The notes: generated by a model from the sequence alone, not told the origin. Positions 47,536 through 60,430 are shown, counted from the first letter of the stretch. The stretch: 64,000 nucleotides of DNA from Lycorma delicatula (GCF_047948215.1 NC_134465.1:48577946-48641945); one strand, 5' to 3'. Translations and numbers: made by a program.

Positions 47536-48056
47536 ATATTTTAACATTTGAGTTAAACTTTTTGAATTTAATAAAGAAACTGTAATTGATTCTACTTATC
47601 TTACTTTTGCTTTTTCTTAGTAGTGATTTCTTTGATATTAAGGGAGGAGATTTTTTTTTTAATTAGGTTTTCATTAAAAAAGGCAGACAAAATGGAAAAA
47701 TAAAAAAGAATAAATAACCCAGGGTTATTAAAAAAAACATTTGAGCTAATAAACTAAACAAAGGTAATAAACAACATAGTTACGGCATAATTTTTTGATT
47801 ATTGAAAAATCAGTTAAATAACCTTTGAAAAAACAGCTGTGAACAGAATTTTTAGATTAACTAAACTTAATTCCTCCAGATCAGTTTGATCATAAAGATG
47901 TACAAAACTTTCTATGAAATAAATGTTTTAAAAATGTCAAATGTTATTGGATAACAGGTGTAATTACATTTAAATCTACATAAAAAATGAAACTGACAAT
48001 ACAGATTAATAATTTCTTAGTTTTTAAACAATGTAATACGTAAAGACAAAACTTAC

Positions 48057-48200
48057 CAGGTGACCAGTGAAGTAACTGCTTTAATGTATTCAAATCATCA
48101 TCTGAAGGATGAGATGAAATGTCAGCTAATTGTATGATTGACTGAAGTTTTTTTCCTTCAACTCCATTATTAGATTTCTTATTAAATTCTTCTAATTTTT
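48057..48200 (-). CDS. PLAA: PLAA exon, start of PUL domain
   Basis: Gives 48 codons at the beginning of the PUL domain. It starts after a TTTTTTAG acceptor; the first two bases finish a Glu codon, giving EKLEEFNKKSNNGVEGKKLQ. Then comes IIQLADISSHPSDDDLNTLK, ending QLLHWSP plus the first base of the next Glu codon at CCTG/GTAAGT. No single block here is diagnostic alone, but the junctions on both sides keep the family sequence continuous (LILEKLEEFN and WSPEILFPVLD). Confidence 0.88.
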
Positions 48201-48540
48201 CTAAAAAATAAAATAAATAACATCATAAATAGATCAAAAATTGCATAAATAATTTCTGAATAACAGATATTTTATGATAAATATGTTTATTTTCAAAGAT
48301 AAATAAAATCAATCAATTCACAAATCTATGCATTAAAATGAGGAAGTGAGAATTACAAGAGGGGATACTTAGCACATTTTCTTCAAACTATCTTGGAGGA
48401 TCAGTCAAGAGTTTCAAATTTATAGCAATAAAGTTTACAGATAGAACATCAAATTGGGATTGTAAATATGTGCCCAGATTATTTTTGTATTAAATTTGCT
48501 GACAGGTTTTTTTCAAAATAGATTAAGATATATGAATATC

Positions 48541-48706
48541 TCTATTGCCTCTTTCAAAAAATTCACAGATTTAAAGATGGAATCCTGATCAATGATAGAA
48601 AATTGTGACTTAATCTGAAATCTGGCTAATTTACAGATTTTAGATTTCTATGATTGATGATCAGGGCTCCATCTTTAGATCTCTGAATTTTCTGAAAGAG
48701 GAAATG
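48541..48706. repeat. Long hairpin (about 60-bp arms, 42-base loop)
   Basis: Left arm 48541-48602 pairs with right arm 48645-48706. Examples: attcacagatttaaagatgg against ccatctttagatctctgaat, and tcctgatcaatgatagaaa against tttctatgattgatgatca. The arms match at most positions with a few mismatches and a small bulge. No coding content and no flanking duplication found. It may be a small foldback element. Transcribed as part of the PLAA pre-mRNA it would form a long RNA hairpin. Confidence 0.7.
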
Positions 48707-49439
48707 GAGTTTCAAATCTGTAATGACATGATTTCCAGTAAAAACAATGCAGGCAGGGTAAAGCTATTGTTACATAATTGGATAATCTTATATACCTGCT
48801 GTACCGTACTGTACTGTATGATTATCCACGTTTCTGGTGTTCTTTGATCAAAGGGTTTGATTAATAACTTTTACACAAACGGTAAGCCAGATTAAATCTC
48901 AAACTGTAATTGGGTTTTCCATAAATAATGTAATAATAGCAAAAAATCTTTACTCTATCATGTTTTATCTATCTAAATGATACACATATAAAATTATCAG
49001 CTACATGCATGAGTTTGTTAAACTATTCATTACAATTACTCCTCTGTTTTATTAATTAATAATTAAATCTTAAGCAGTAAAAATGACCATACTTTTATTA
49101 ATTTATTCTTTATTTTTTAAGAATAACTGATTTTCAGAGGTTCCTCCATTATTAGTTCCTTTCTTTCGCAATAATGAATTTACAAAAATTACACTTATTC
49201 TATTGAAATATTTTAAATATAATTCAAAACTTAAAATAAAAATTGGATAGTGTTAATCCGAAGTATGAGCTAGTTTTCATTTCTTTTACTAAAAAACGAA
49301 TCACAATATTATGAGAGTCTTTCGATGATTAAAGACAAATGGCAACAGTGAAAAATTATTTATAAGAATAAACTGAAATGTGATGTTAAAGTTAGCACCC
49401 CTGACGTAGAAGATACCAGCTGTTCAAAAAGAATTTCCA

Positions 49440-49930
49440 TTTTAACCACTTTTGTTTAATTCAAAATGTCGGCTCTGCTTGAAGTTAGTAATGCACAAAA
49501 GTAGCACGCTGTGATAAGTTTTTTATTTTCTGAAGTTGTAAAACCAGCTGAAATTCACTTGCAGATGTTAAAACCAGTGTTGTAAAAAGTGTATTTACAA
49601 ATTTTTGTAAGATTGAACAATTTGAATCGTGTAGAACAAGTGTCATCAATTTTCATCATAGCAGACGACCAGTGGAAGTTTTGACTGACATTTTGCAAAA
49701 TTGCATTAATATTCTTAAAGATAGGTACATACAAATTTGGGAAATAGCTGCAATTTGCTGTGTATTGACATTGTCAATTCCATTATTATCCATGATAACC
49801 TGAATTATCATTAAACATTCGCAGCTTTTTCGTAGCACAAGTTTGGAAAAAATGAGCGAATCAAGGATGCAGTGTAAGAATGACTCGGACACCAAGGTGA
49901 ACAATTCTTTACCACTGGAATAAGAAAGTT
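49440..49930 (+). mobile_element. mariner N-terminal fragment
   Basis: Plus strand across shifts: KPAEIHLQML near 49541, then HSRRPVEVLTDILQNCINIL near 49659-49718, LKDRYIQIWEIAAICCV to about 49765, which follow the helix-turn-helix and linker of mariner transposases (usually GRPVEVxTxxxVxxINxxIxxDRRxTIREIA). The catalytic core is absent. The minus-strand frame at 49656-49904 is a shadow. Confidence 0.55.
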
Positions 49931-50779
49931 CATAGAAAGATGAAAGATAAGTGACTATATGTAGCTGGGAATTATGCCAGGGATCCCCATCAAATTTTAA
50001 GATTCATTTTTCCTGACTTTTACTAACCAATTTAGTAAAAATTTCCTTAATTGCATAATGTTACGTTTCTGCCATTTACTATACAAAAAAAAAAAATTAT
50101 AAGTATACATATACATATATATATATTTTTTTCTGCCTCCACCAACCCCACAGCTGCCGAATCAAGTCTTTTTTTATTTATTTATAATTACATTCACTTT
50201 TAAAGTTTATTTTTTTAATGATTTTTTTTACATATGCATTTAAAATTAGGCTATTTTTTGTGATAAATTTTTTTAAATAAATTACATTGCAAAGTACAAA
50301 AAAAAACAATATTAAAAATTTCTTGCATAAAAATGAACATCATAGTAACTAAAAGTAACACAAATTAGAAATAAAAACCAAAGCAATTTTTAAAAATAAT
50401 TGGCTTGCACCTAAGATTGCTTAAAAATTTTTCACGAAAACTAGCCTATATTATTTTGTGAAGTACACAAAAAAACAATGTTTAATAACTTGGTTTATAT
50501 AAAAATGCTAACAAACATAGATTTCATTTTAACAAAGAATATATGCATGATCACAACTTAACGGAAAACTAAAATCACTGAGACTAAAAGTAATACAGAT
50601 AAGAAAATTAGAAAAGAACACCTTATTTTATACAAAAAAACAAAACATTTACTTGAAAAATAATTTGTCATTACTATTCTAACATAATAATAATAAATAA
50701 TAACAATAACATGAGATCTCATTACATATGTATTACTACGTACATATAAAACATGGGGCAACTTTTCTTCAATATCTTT

Positions 50780-52440
50780 AGGTTCCTAATGGTTTGCCCT
50801 TTCAGTAAAAGTTTAATCCTAGCAGCTATCTTCTACTCTATTCTTCTCCCAAGATTGTAGATCTCAACATTTTTTCTTTCTTCTTCCAGTTTTTTAATCT
50901 CTGCTTGCATTTTCCTTTCAGGGCTCTATTCTTTTCTTCTTAAAAGAAATTTTTCTTGTTTCTACACGACATTCTTCATATTGTTTTCTAGAGCTTCTCA
51001 CTGCAGTGAGCATTTTTTGGTAATGAAAACATTCTTCTTGCCCCCAAGCATCTATAACTGCCTCAACAACTTTTCGTTAATAAATTATTGTTTCTTGTGC
51101 AAATTCTCCACTAGAAGAGATTTGTTAATGATAAAGCCAACTCTAAAATGCAATTCCCTGGAATTTTTTGCATTGATTTTTTCTAAAAATGCCTGGCTTT
51201 TCCTGCCTGTGGGAACCATGTATGTTGAAAAGTAGCATTAGTTTTACTGTAATAAATAAATTTTAATTTTTCTACAGTCATTTATCTCGTTAATTATTAA
51301 ATGATTCTCATATGAAAAAGTCACATATGCTGAATATTACAGAAGAAAATATCTAAGGTTTGTGATTTATGAATAATTTCATTCAACATTAACTTCAACT
51401 AATACAATATTAACATCAACAAATACAGCGTACTGAAATATTTAATTATTAATACCTTTAAAATTACAATTTCATTTATTATCTGTATGTAGTTTCATCA
51501 CAATTATTTAATGTAATTATTTTCATGCATTAATGTAAAGTAATAATTTATTACTTTTTGGTTCATTCATTTTTTTACATTGAAATGCTGTTCTTGTTAT
51601 CTATGTAGTAGCTCACTTAACATTTTTCAATTGTTCTATATATCATCAACATTGTCATATGGTTTTTTCTCCTTCATTTTTTTCTGTTGCCAGCTAAATT
51701 TTTGAGTTGCTGATAGCTCCCATTTCTTTCCTGAACATAAATAATTGTTACAATTTTCCAGCTTATCTTTTTTGTATCTTCAACTGGTTCCTTTTAGCAC
51801 TGTTTTTATCAACCCATGTCTTTTCATGATATGTTCCAGCTTTCCTATTCTAAATTGCTTTGATTAAGTTTCTATCTTGTTCACTCTCCTCATTATTTCT
51901 TAATTTTTTCCATGTTAATATTTCTAAAACTCCAGTCTTTCTTCTTCCATTTTTCTTTGTGTCCATTTTTCACAATCATACAGAACTACATAATACTTCA
52001 CATGACAGTTCTTCAAGTTTAACTTCACCTTTCTAATATTAACTGTTATTTTCTGCTAATTGTTTCCTTAGCAGTTATCTAATTCTTTTTATCACTTTTT
52101 ATAATCTTCTGTTACATTGGTACCTAAGAATCTCTACTATTATTCCTTTTCAATTCTTCTTCCTTTCTGTAGGCAATTATTAACTTACTCCAGTCTATCA
52201 TAATTATTTTTATTTTCCCAACATTATCATTTTACATTCAGTATAGTGTTTTCTAGCTTAGAAATTATTTGTTAAATATCCTGAGCTTCATTTCATAAAA
52301 AAAAAAACCAAACCATGTCGTTTGCAAATTTTATACAATTTCTTCCAATGCTGATTCCATACTCTCCTAGAGCTACTTTTTTTATCATATCTTCAAATAC
52401 TTATTAATTAAACAAGGTCAGTACTGAATGATGAAATAAG
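50780..52440 (-). mobile_element. Heavily decayed LINE (RT part)
   Basis: Minus strand, in several frames: ISIGRNCIKFANDMVWFFF near 52358-52300 is a worn FADD box. NVTEDYKK and ITVNIRKVKLNLKNCHVKYY near 52110-52000 are the post-core region. VVLYDCEKWTQRKMEEERLE near 51990-51930 is the ALYGCETWT block, and WKKLRNNEESEQDRN lies near 51905. Upstream on the plus coordinate (51240-50780), less clear pieces (GFIINKSLLVENL, KMQAEIKKLEEERKNVEIYN) could be other parts, possibly rearranged. It belongs to the same broad clade as the 2851 copy, but is much older. Confidence 0.55.
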
Positions 52441-52526
52441 TTAATGTATATGATCTGCAAAATAATTATAGAAGATTACTTTATCATCTAAAAAAATATT
52501 TATTTTCACAAAAAAAAAAATCTTAC

Positions 52527-52613
52527 CTAATATTAATTTTAAATTGCCATGATCAAATCGTAAATATGTTGTCTGAGGAAATAATTTTGATTGAAGAGGT
52601 GACTGCTGTAAGT
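52527..52613 (-). CDS. PLAA: PLAA exon, linker into PUL domain
   Basis: An 87-base exon between TTTTCAG and TTAG/GTAAGA. Its first two bases complete an Asp codon begun in the previous exon. It reads LQQSPLQSKLFPQTTYLRFD, then HGNLKLIL and the first base of Glu. The segment FPxxTYLxFD is the characteristic beginning of the PUL domain in this family. Too short to be found by frame length alone; found because both junctions keep phase 1. Confidence 0.9.
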
Positions 52614-54962
52614 CTGAAAAAAAATAATAGTAAAATTATCTGAATCTAGATAAAAATTTCTGAAAATTTTAAAAACCTTTTTACATTCTTATCATATAAA
52701 GATGGTTTTTTTCATATCTAATATCCTTATTTTATTTATCTATAACTTTATAAATTAAGAGACAACTAATATTTAATAAAAATGAGATTTTCAGGCCATT
52801 GTTAAAAATTGTATGTCAAAAGAAATGATTCGATTCACAACATTTCAATAAAATGCTTGCGGATGGCATCTGTTTTTGAGATATATATATATATAGAATA
52901 GTTTTGGTCACTTATTTTAAATCCTGTTAAAATCATTATATGAAAAAAAAATTAAAGCATGTGTAGTTTACATTTAATTTTTATAAAAATATTTTTTTTT
53001 AATCTCAGACCAAGTTCTTCCAACTTCTCATGAAAAACAGTTTTCACTATTTTTTTGTATTCTACCCAAAACCTTTTAAAAAACATAAATTAAAGCTTGT
53101 ATCACTTAAAAAGTGCTCTTGACTAAAACTTTGGAAATCTTGGACTATGATTCCATAAAATCCATACTGATTTTAAAGTCCATATAATAAAAATTTAGTC
53201 AATAATTTTTCAAGATGAAAATAGTTTTAAATCACTTCTTTCATTTTTGTTTATCCGAAATCTTGTTAGGAATAAAAATTAAAGTTTTTAACAGCCTTTA
53301 ACCATTGGACCCACCCAAGCATATTGATTCCTTCAGTGAATGTTGGTGATAGGCCACACCTGAATTAACTCGACTGTACTATTCAATATAGAATAAAACA
53401 GTATATAAAACCATCAAGTTAACTCGATTAATATATTCCCAACTGTATTATACTCATTATGTACAACAGCAGTTTGAATACCACAGCCTAGAATTGTTGC
53501 CAATTGTGTTTTATAACTATTACATAATGATTAGAAAATTTTATTTTTTACAGCACTGAAATCACTTGAGTTCTTATCAGCTGTTTAATAAAGTGTAAAC
53601 AGTAAACATAGTATCATCTAATAGATCACTCATTATCGATAGATATTGAGTTGTTTTTACTAAATTCTAATACTGAATTAGAAAATATCAAAATTAAATT
53701 TTTTCTCTCAAACTTACTACAACCAAATTACACTTAGAGAGAAAAAATTGTTATCTGGAATTTTAGAAGTGGAAATGGTAAAGGGGCTTATAATAAATGT
53801 AAAAAAAATAATAAATGTGTGAGTGAAGGTGAAGGAAGGGTGATTTTAAGGGGTTGAAAGAAAAAATTTTCCAATACAAATTTGTAGATCATACAAAAAT
53901 CTGCAGCTTTTGTAGAGGTCACTTTTTAACATAACCTCAAAATTTCTGAGAAAAATGTGAAAAATCTTTTTTTTTCATTTTTTATCTTTCATTTCTGCAA
54001 AAACAATTTAATTTTGACGAAACTTGGTGAAAGCATACTTTTCTGTGTCTTAAATAATCACAAATTTTTTGGCATAAACTTTCACCAGAAATTGCAATAA
54101 TACTGTTTTTCACTCCTTTTCAACCCTCTACCTGCTCACGCATTTACTTTTTTTTACATTTATTACAAGCCTCTTTACCATTTCTACTTAAAAAAGTCCA
54201 GGTAACAAGAGGTTTTTTCCGTCTAAATGAGTTATTTCGATCGATGTAACTGTGATATAGTACTGAACTCAGAAAAGGGAAGTGAAGTATGCATTCCATC
54301 TTCATTGAATGTTACAAAAGGATTAGATAAGTAAATTAAAAAGATTTTTCTAAAAGAAAAATTATGATTATTTTTTAAACATATTGTAATTTCAAAAAAA
54401 GAATAATATAAAAATTACTCATTATAATCATTAAAGATTTATATACGTTTAAATTAAGACTAATAAAACAACCTGGCATAGGAGAGTAAAAATACACAAG
54501 AGACCCAGTAGTTAAAGGGTTAAACTAAAATTTATTAACATTATATTTCAGATCACCTTCATTAAATTTTTCAGAAATTAAGACTAATAAACTGTGTAGT
54601 GTATACTATAAATACACTGCTAAATACTGGATGAAACTTTATGCACAAACAACTACAGGTAGTGGTAAGGAAAATGAAAGGGATGTGTGTAAAATTATCT
54701 AGAAGATAACACAGATATAACCTTTAATAATTAGAATAAATCTAAAGCTTTCAAGGCACTAAAAAAAAAATAAAGGAAATAAACAACATTTAAAAAAATT
54801 GTGAATATAAAAATACAAGTGAGAAAAAAGAACATTTTAAGAAAAGATTATTACGGCGCTAACAATAGGTTAGAAATAGTTATGTTACAAAAGTAAAAAT
54901 GTTTTCTTAGTTTGAAGGTATTGCAATGGTATATGCATTGTAATTATATGCATGCAAATTAC
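52614..54962 (-). other. PLAA intron 4 of those seen (2349 bp)
   Basis: GTAATT at 54962 to AG at 52615-52614, phase 1. It contains a foldback MITE (53732-54228) and a short (TA)n run at 52881-52896. Nothing else recognised. Confidence 0.85.
53732..54228. mobile_element. Foldback MITE with about 100-bp terminal inverted repeats
   Basis: Left arm: ttgttatctggaattttaga then agtggaaatggtaaaggggc and ttataataaatgtaaaaaaa. Right arm, inverted: ttgttacctggactttttta, agtagaaatggtaaagaggc, ttgtaataaatgtaaaaaaa, followed by a shared gagtg...gggttgaaa block. Total about 497 bp with a non-coding centre. Target duplications not found, so the superfamily is unknown. Confidence 0.75.
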
Positions 54963-55034
54963 CTGGTTTAATATTTCCATTAGTTACATTGGAAGCATTA
55001 CTAAAATCTGAAGATGGGATATACCTTGCACCAC
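54963..55034 (-). CDS. PLAA: PLAA exon, linker between PFU and PUL
   Basis: A 72-base exon between TTGTGCAG and CCAG/GTAATT. The first two bases complete a Gly codon, giving GARYIPSSDFSNASNVTNGN then IKP and the first base of Asp. The RYIP motif after DPFTGG (previous exon) is a recurring linker motif in PLAA proteins. The rest is Ser/Asn-rich and probably disordered. Confidence 0.9.
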
Positions 55035-55939
55035 CTGCACAAACATCAATAAATAAAAAAGCCATCAACGTTTTTCAAATGACTAGTATTTTTATTGTAA
55101 ATGTGCTTTAGATATAATAAATAGATATTCTTTAAAAAAAATATTTAAAAAATTACAAAACAAAAAATATCATCTTTCTAGTCATTACGAACACTGAATA
55201 AATGACATCAGCTAATCTGATGTGTACTCTAATTATATTCATCATTCTCAGTGATGTATTTCATATCAGCATTAACCTCATTTTGTTGACCCCTGACCCA
55301 TTGGTTGGTTGGAGGAGAAGGGTCTGATCTCCTCTAACAAAGTCGTTACTCTTGCAACACTTACAGAATCTTGTTTTTTTTTTTTTTATATGACCAAACC
55401 ATTTGAGACATGGGATTATTATAAAGCATTCATTACCTTTTCACTTTGGATTTTATAGAATCTAGTTTGTGGATGAAACATCTACTGCTTCATCAGTTAT
55501 ACAGTACCTGTAACTGGCACTGAGATATTGACCAGCATTCACTCCAAAAAAAAAAATTAATTAAACAACAGTGTAGCATATTTTTGATTTGGGAAACCAT
55601 CTTCCTTACCATTCTATTATATTGTAAATATAACATGGAAACATTTTCAAGCTTGCTACTTGATTTGAAACTAACATAATATTTTCAGAAAACAAAAATG
55701 TCCAAGAAATTTCCATCTGAAGCTGTTTTTAAGTGTTATCAATGCTACAAAGTGACCCTACACATCTTCTTCATTTTATCTATTATCCGACTGCAAATAA
55801 GTTTCAAACAACCAGGACTCTAGTTAATTTAATCTATGTATATGCACATGTGCTAAGAGAAATTTTATTATTTTTATTATAACCTCAGACATGTTTATCC
55901 ATGAATTTTAATGAGGAAAATGAAATAAGGTAGAAATAA

Positions 55940-56012
55940 CAATCCTTGTTAGGAATTGAATTCAAAATTGCTAAAGTGTTTAAACTAAACCGACTGGCCA
56001 GTCAGAATTAAT
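55940..56012 (-). mobile_element. Possible tRNA-like SINE head
   Basis: Minus strand: ctggccagtcggtttagttt, then gaattcaattcctaacaagg as a weak B box about 45 bases on. The A box fits poorly. Body and tail not recognised. Confidence 0.25.
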
Positions 56013-56759
56013 TAAGAGGCTTTACCCAAACATAGACTTCAGACTCTACAATATGCTAACGAATATAAACAATAAAAAAAAAAATAATTTACTACTTTTT
56101 ATGTAAAATATTTTTATTATTGCACTAACATCAATAATAACTCATAATTAAAAATCAAGACAAGGACTACAAGAAAACACTTTAACCTTTGATCTGGCAA
56201 ATCTAGCAAGGCATATTTGACACTCATCATTCAACAATAAAAAAACCCAAAAAGTTAAATTTTTAATTTTTGATTATCATATGTCAAAATAACTAAAATT
56301 TAGATGATATGAAAATTATAAGACTGGAGTGCTTATTTTGTTTTTATAAGTTATAACCATTTAAATACAGTTGTTAGTGGATTGTTTTTATAAATTTTTA
56401 AATTATATTCCTTCCAAAAAAATTGCTATTGTCTTCATTAAAAAAAAAAATTATTACATACAAATTATGGCTAACACTATTTCCTTTAAATTTAAAAAAT
56501 AAATATGTTAACAAAAATAAAATCAAGCATGCCAACATAACCAAGAAACTACACTCATTCTTTTGTCATTTTCACAAATTACATAAAAGAAAGATTTATT
56601 ATAAAAATTATTGTACTGTAAACAAAAATGTACACAACAGTCGATCGTATTGGTGGGTTAGAGAAATGGGAAAATCTAAAGGGAAAAATTTAAAAAAATC
56701 TTGTTTGATTTTATTTATAAAAGACCTGAAAACACAATATGCCATTTACAAACTACTTT

Positions 56760-57640
56760 GTAGCCATTATTACACTTTAAAACATATCTTTCAAATGTCA
56801 ATTTCCTGTGAGTGTACATTCTTCAAGCCTCTTGCTGAAGTTTCTCACACAGTTCAGAAACATTTCAACAGTAATGTTTGCAATCTCTTCATTAATATTC
56901 CTTTTAAGTTAATCAATACTTTGAGGATTAGTGTTGCAGACCTTATTTTTCAAAAAACTCCACAAAAAGCAGTCACACATACTTAAATCCATTGATTGTG
57001 CTTGGCCATGGAATGTCTCAAGTTCTTAAGAAGAGATGATTTATAAACAACTATTGCATCACAATATTAGACTTGAACAGTGTGTACTATTCCACCATAT
57101 TTTTGAAACCCAGAGATCTATTAAATCCACTTAACTGATTAGTTAAAAATGTTTCAATTATACTGATATATGGAATCACAATAGCAGTTGTTGCAAGAAT
57201 GTTCTTATTTTCAAAGAAATATGGTCCAGTAATTTCCTACTACCTCTTTTTGTGTAAAGGGGTAGCTAATAAAACCGCTTTAGATTTTCTAACACATAGG
57301 ATTGAAAAATTTGTTTAATTGCAAAACCATTTAAGTAAAACTTTGCTCCATCTGTCATCCATAAATTGGGGAGAAACTTTCGGTCATTTTCAATCTAATT
57401 TAACATAACTTACAAAAATATTCACTATTTCTCAAGTCTTGAAGGTTCAATTCATGAACAGCAATTTATATGGTTGAAAATTCAAATCTTTTGACAATAT
57501 TCTTCATAATCTTGTATGTAATATGTTTAACGATCTTCAATGAATTCAGGCCAATTGTGTTATACTCTGTAAAACAGCAACTGTAATGGCATCAATATTT
57601 GCAGATGTGCAAACTATTCTTGTTTTAACAGTAGGTGTGT
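56760..57640 (-). mobile_element. Decayed DDE transposase
   Basis: Minus strand: MDLSMCDCFLWSFLKNKVCN near 56975-56915 is the SPDLTxCDFFLWGxLK motif with the third Asp kept. After it come NPQSID, LKRNINEEIANITVEMFLNC and VRNFSKRLEEC to about 56810, the conserved C-terminus. Upstream pieces (YWTIFL near 57235) correspond to the GPYFF block. Many stops. The plus-strand 187-codon frame at 56423-56986 is antisense to it and spurious. Same class as 6302, 38790 and 39958. Confidence 0.65.
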
Positions 57641-58746
57641 TTTTTGTGCCGAGGATGTTTTTAAAAATTCCGAACATAAGTATTTATTGCATCCACAGAT
57701 AGAACAGAAACATTTTTTTAATGTTATCACTGTCCTCAATAAAATGCAATAGGCGTAAATAACAAAAAAGGAAAGAAAAAATGGACGTAAACAAAATGTC
57801 AAGATTTTACAACTAAATGGAAGCCAAAATGAAAATGAAGATATCACAGATAAAATAAACAACAAAAACAATGTGGGTATAGATGTCCATAAATGTTATA
57901 AATTATTAAAAAATAATTACAAAAAAGTTACATAACAGTGCAAGTCAAGGTGCGAAGAGTCATCACTTGCATAAACTTAAACAATAAAATTTAAAATGAA
58001 AAGATAAAAATATTTTTAAAAACTAAAAGGAGTTCATTAGAGCATCCTTCCTCTCTAAAGGAGTCTGTCATTTTAATATTCTGCAAAATATGCAAGACAT
58101 TATCAAAAATAACTTCAACTAGGAGGTAACTTGAACTTATGTATTAAGGCTGCATAATGTACATAATCAATGAGGATGTGGAGATTTCTAATCTTTTTCA
58201 TCATGATCCTGTTCCATCACAATATGTGGAAGACGTAATTGTCATCTCACAGTCGGCCACATCCTTGTGCATTTTTTATTTTTGCAAAACTACCTCTGAA
58301 CAGCTGGGCACAATCAGTTTTTGAAATGCAATCTTACAGTAACTGCACATTGTAAACCACTTCAATGCTCCATATCAACTAATGGCAACAAAGCAACTGT
58401 GCAACCTTACAAACCAGAATCTTGGTAAATTTGTACAGAAAATTATCTATGGCTCATCTTGTACAAATAAGTAACATGATTTTCTTAAAGAAAATTTACT
58501 AAAATGAGACAGAACACTTACCCAAAAATAAAATCAGCAATGCAACGTAACAAATCTGATTCTGCCAGTTTAACAAGAAAAAAAGAGCATAATTTTACAC
58601 ATAGATATAAGACATTACAATCACAGAATCAACAAATAAGACTAACAGGTTCCATATATTTTAAAACTATTCTGCTGCTAGGATGAATTTTGGCAAAATA
58701 TTTAATAGTTTTATATATATAAAACAATAAATATCTAAAATATTAC

Positions 58747-58993
58747 CTGTAAATGGATCACAATACTGTGCATTAAAACCACTACTGGCACCAGCCACTC
58801 CACTATCATTTGTTTCTGGTTTTTTAGAATTGCTAATTATAAAATTAGCAACTTGTTCAAGAAAGCTTTGACTTAAATTATTTTTCTGTATAAAATTTTG
58901 TGCAGCATGCCACGGATCTTCACCATCGTTATATGGTAATTTCAATGGTGGTTTACCATCTTCTGTATCGACACTGAATACGTAATCATATTC
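58747..58993 (-). CDS. PLAA: PLAA exon, PFU ubiquitin-binding domain
   Basis: The PFU domain binds ubiquitin chains. The exon starts at TTTTTCAG with EYDYVFSVDTEDGKPPLKLP, then YNDGEDPWHAAQNFIQKNNL and SQSFLEQVANFIISN, and ends NAQYCDPFTG at ACAG/GTAATA. The LPYNxxxDPWxxAxxFxxKxxLxxxFLxQVAxFI pattern is complete, and this exon gave the first identification. It enters in phase 0 and leaves with one base (phase 1). Yeast Doa1, Drosophila Plap and human PLAA carry the domain in the same position. Confidence 0.96.
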
Positions 58994-60343
58994 CTGAAAA
59001 ATAAACAAATTCATAAATTTTAAGTCTAAAAATATAGAATAAGATACACAATATAACAATGTGTATTAACAAAAACCCACTTATGACTTATCCAAAACAA
59101 CAAACTTACATAAAATAATACATTCATACACCTAAAAATCTTTCTATAAAAAGTTTTATTACTTATGTTAATAATAATTATTTATTATTCGTATTTATGT
59201 AAATTTTATATTATATTATTTATATTGATAATTTTACTACTTCAGTGTGTTTGTTAATATTATTAATTATAACACAATAGATGTAAAATGTTTAATAAAA
59301 TTATATTACTTTTGATAGACAGTCCAATGAACTGTTAAAAAACCATGAACAAAATTTAAGAAAAATTATTTCTTCATTCTAGTGCATTGTTCTCAGTCAT
59401 AAGTGCAAGAAGAGATAGCAATAAAATGTAATCAATTGAGATAAAATTCCTAGAAGCAGGTAGGAGAAAATATAGAAAAAGATTAAAAAATAAATAAATG
59501 GTATTTATTTGCTGTAGGAAACAATATAGCAAGGTAATTCAAGATAATTTGGTAATTTAAAGTAATATATGCCAAAATGAGGGTAAAAAAAAAATACTGA
59601 TGAAAACCTATATGATGACCAAGAAGATGGCCCATCAGGAAGAAAAAGAAGTCCTTGATCTGTAACTCAACACAGCCGACAACTAGACAGAGGCCCAAAA
59701 AACTTAAGTGGGAACATTCAAACAAGAATACAGCCACTGTTTTTTAGGACAGCAATATTGGCAATTGAGTTCTTTGATCATGGAAGTATTGTACAGCCTG
59801 ATACCCATTAAGAAACTCTAAAAAAAAAAAAACTGACATGCTACTGAGAACAAAATACTGAGAAGCTGTTCAATGGAATTTTGTTTCTGTACAACACTTC
59901 AATGCTCACTAAAAGAAAAATGTTTTAGAATTAAAGTGATTTTGCTTGAAAGTCTTTGAACATCCATTGCACAGTTTTAATCTCTCACCTACTGAATATT
60001 ATCTTTATCTTATTATAGAGACTTGAAATTGCAAGAACTGAAAGATGAAGTAATTAATAGATTTAAAATCACTGGTGGAAAAATTTTCTGAAAACTGAAT
60101 AATAAAGCTGGTAGAATGATTATGAAAAATGAGTTGCACTGTATGAATGTCGACACATACCAAATACATCGGTGAAAGAACCTTTGCCGATATATGTCGA
60201 CAAACACAGATAAGCTAGAGTAGGTGTCGAGACGATAACTAGAAATTAAAAAAAAGAAAAAAATCAACAGTACCAAATTCTAAGGTAAATAGATTACGAG
60301 AAATCCTCGTAAAAAAGGAAGGTTAAATTTAAGCCAAACATAA

Positions 60344-60430
60344 AAGAGATAAAATATATATCTCTTATATATAATAATATATCTCTTATCTTATAAACAA
60401 TATAAGAGATAATATATATCTCTTATATTC
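60344..60430. repeat. TA-rich cluster of inverted agagata/tatctct units
   Basis: aagagataaaatatatatct, ataatatatctcttatctta, caatataagagataatatat and atctcttatattc alternate in both orientations, so several hairpins can form (for example aatataagagata with tatctcttatatt). Confidence 0.7.

Larger units (their letters stand above)
41934..48056 (-). other. PLAA intron 6 of those seen (6123 bp)
   Basis: GTAAGT at 48056 to AG at 41935-41934, phase 1. It contains a tRNA-like SINE (42115), a TA microsatellite (43271), a deleted hAT (43378-44536), a mariner (45361-46680) and a SINE family A copy (47280). Nothing recognised in 42210-43270, 44545-45360 or 46685-47280. Confidence 0.85.
48201..52526 (-). 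other. PLAA intron 5 of those seen (4326 bp)
   Basis: GTAAGA at 52526 to AG at 48202-48201, phase 1. It holds a hairpin (48541-48706), a mariner N-terminal fragment (49440-49930) and a LINE remnant (50780-52440). Nothing recognised in 48710-49440 or 49930-50780. Confidence 0.85.
55035..58746 (-). other. PLAA intron 3 of those seen (3712 bp)
   Basis: GTAATA at 58746 to AG at 55036-55035, phase 1. It contains a decayed transposase (56760-57640) and a possible SINE head (55940). Nothing recognised in 55040-55940 or 57650-58740. Confidence 0.85.

Noticed and set aside
56423..56986. Plus-strand open frame of 187 codons
   Set aside because: It lies antisense to a decayed transposase (C-terminal motif on the minus strand) and is mostly K, N, I, F and Y, as AT-rich DNA gives. 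No splice sites or domain.
57614..57871. Minus-strand frame with a signal-peptide-like start
   Set aside because: Phe, Leu and Ser runs from poly-A and poly-T DNA. No splice context and no family.
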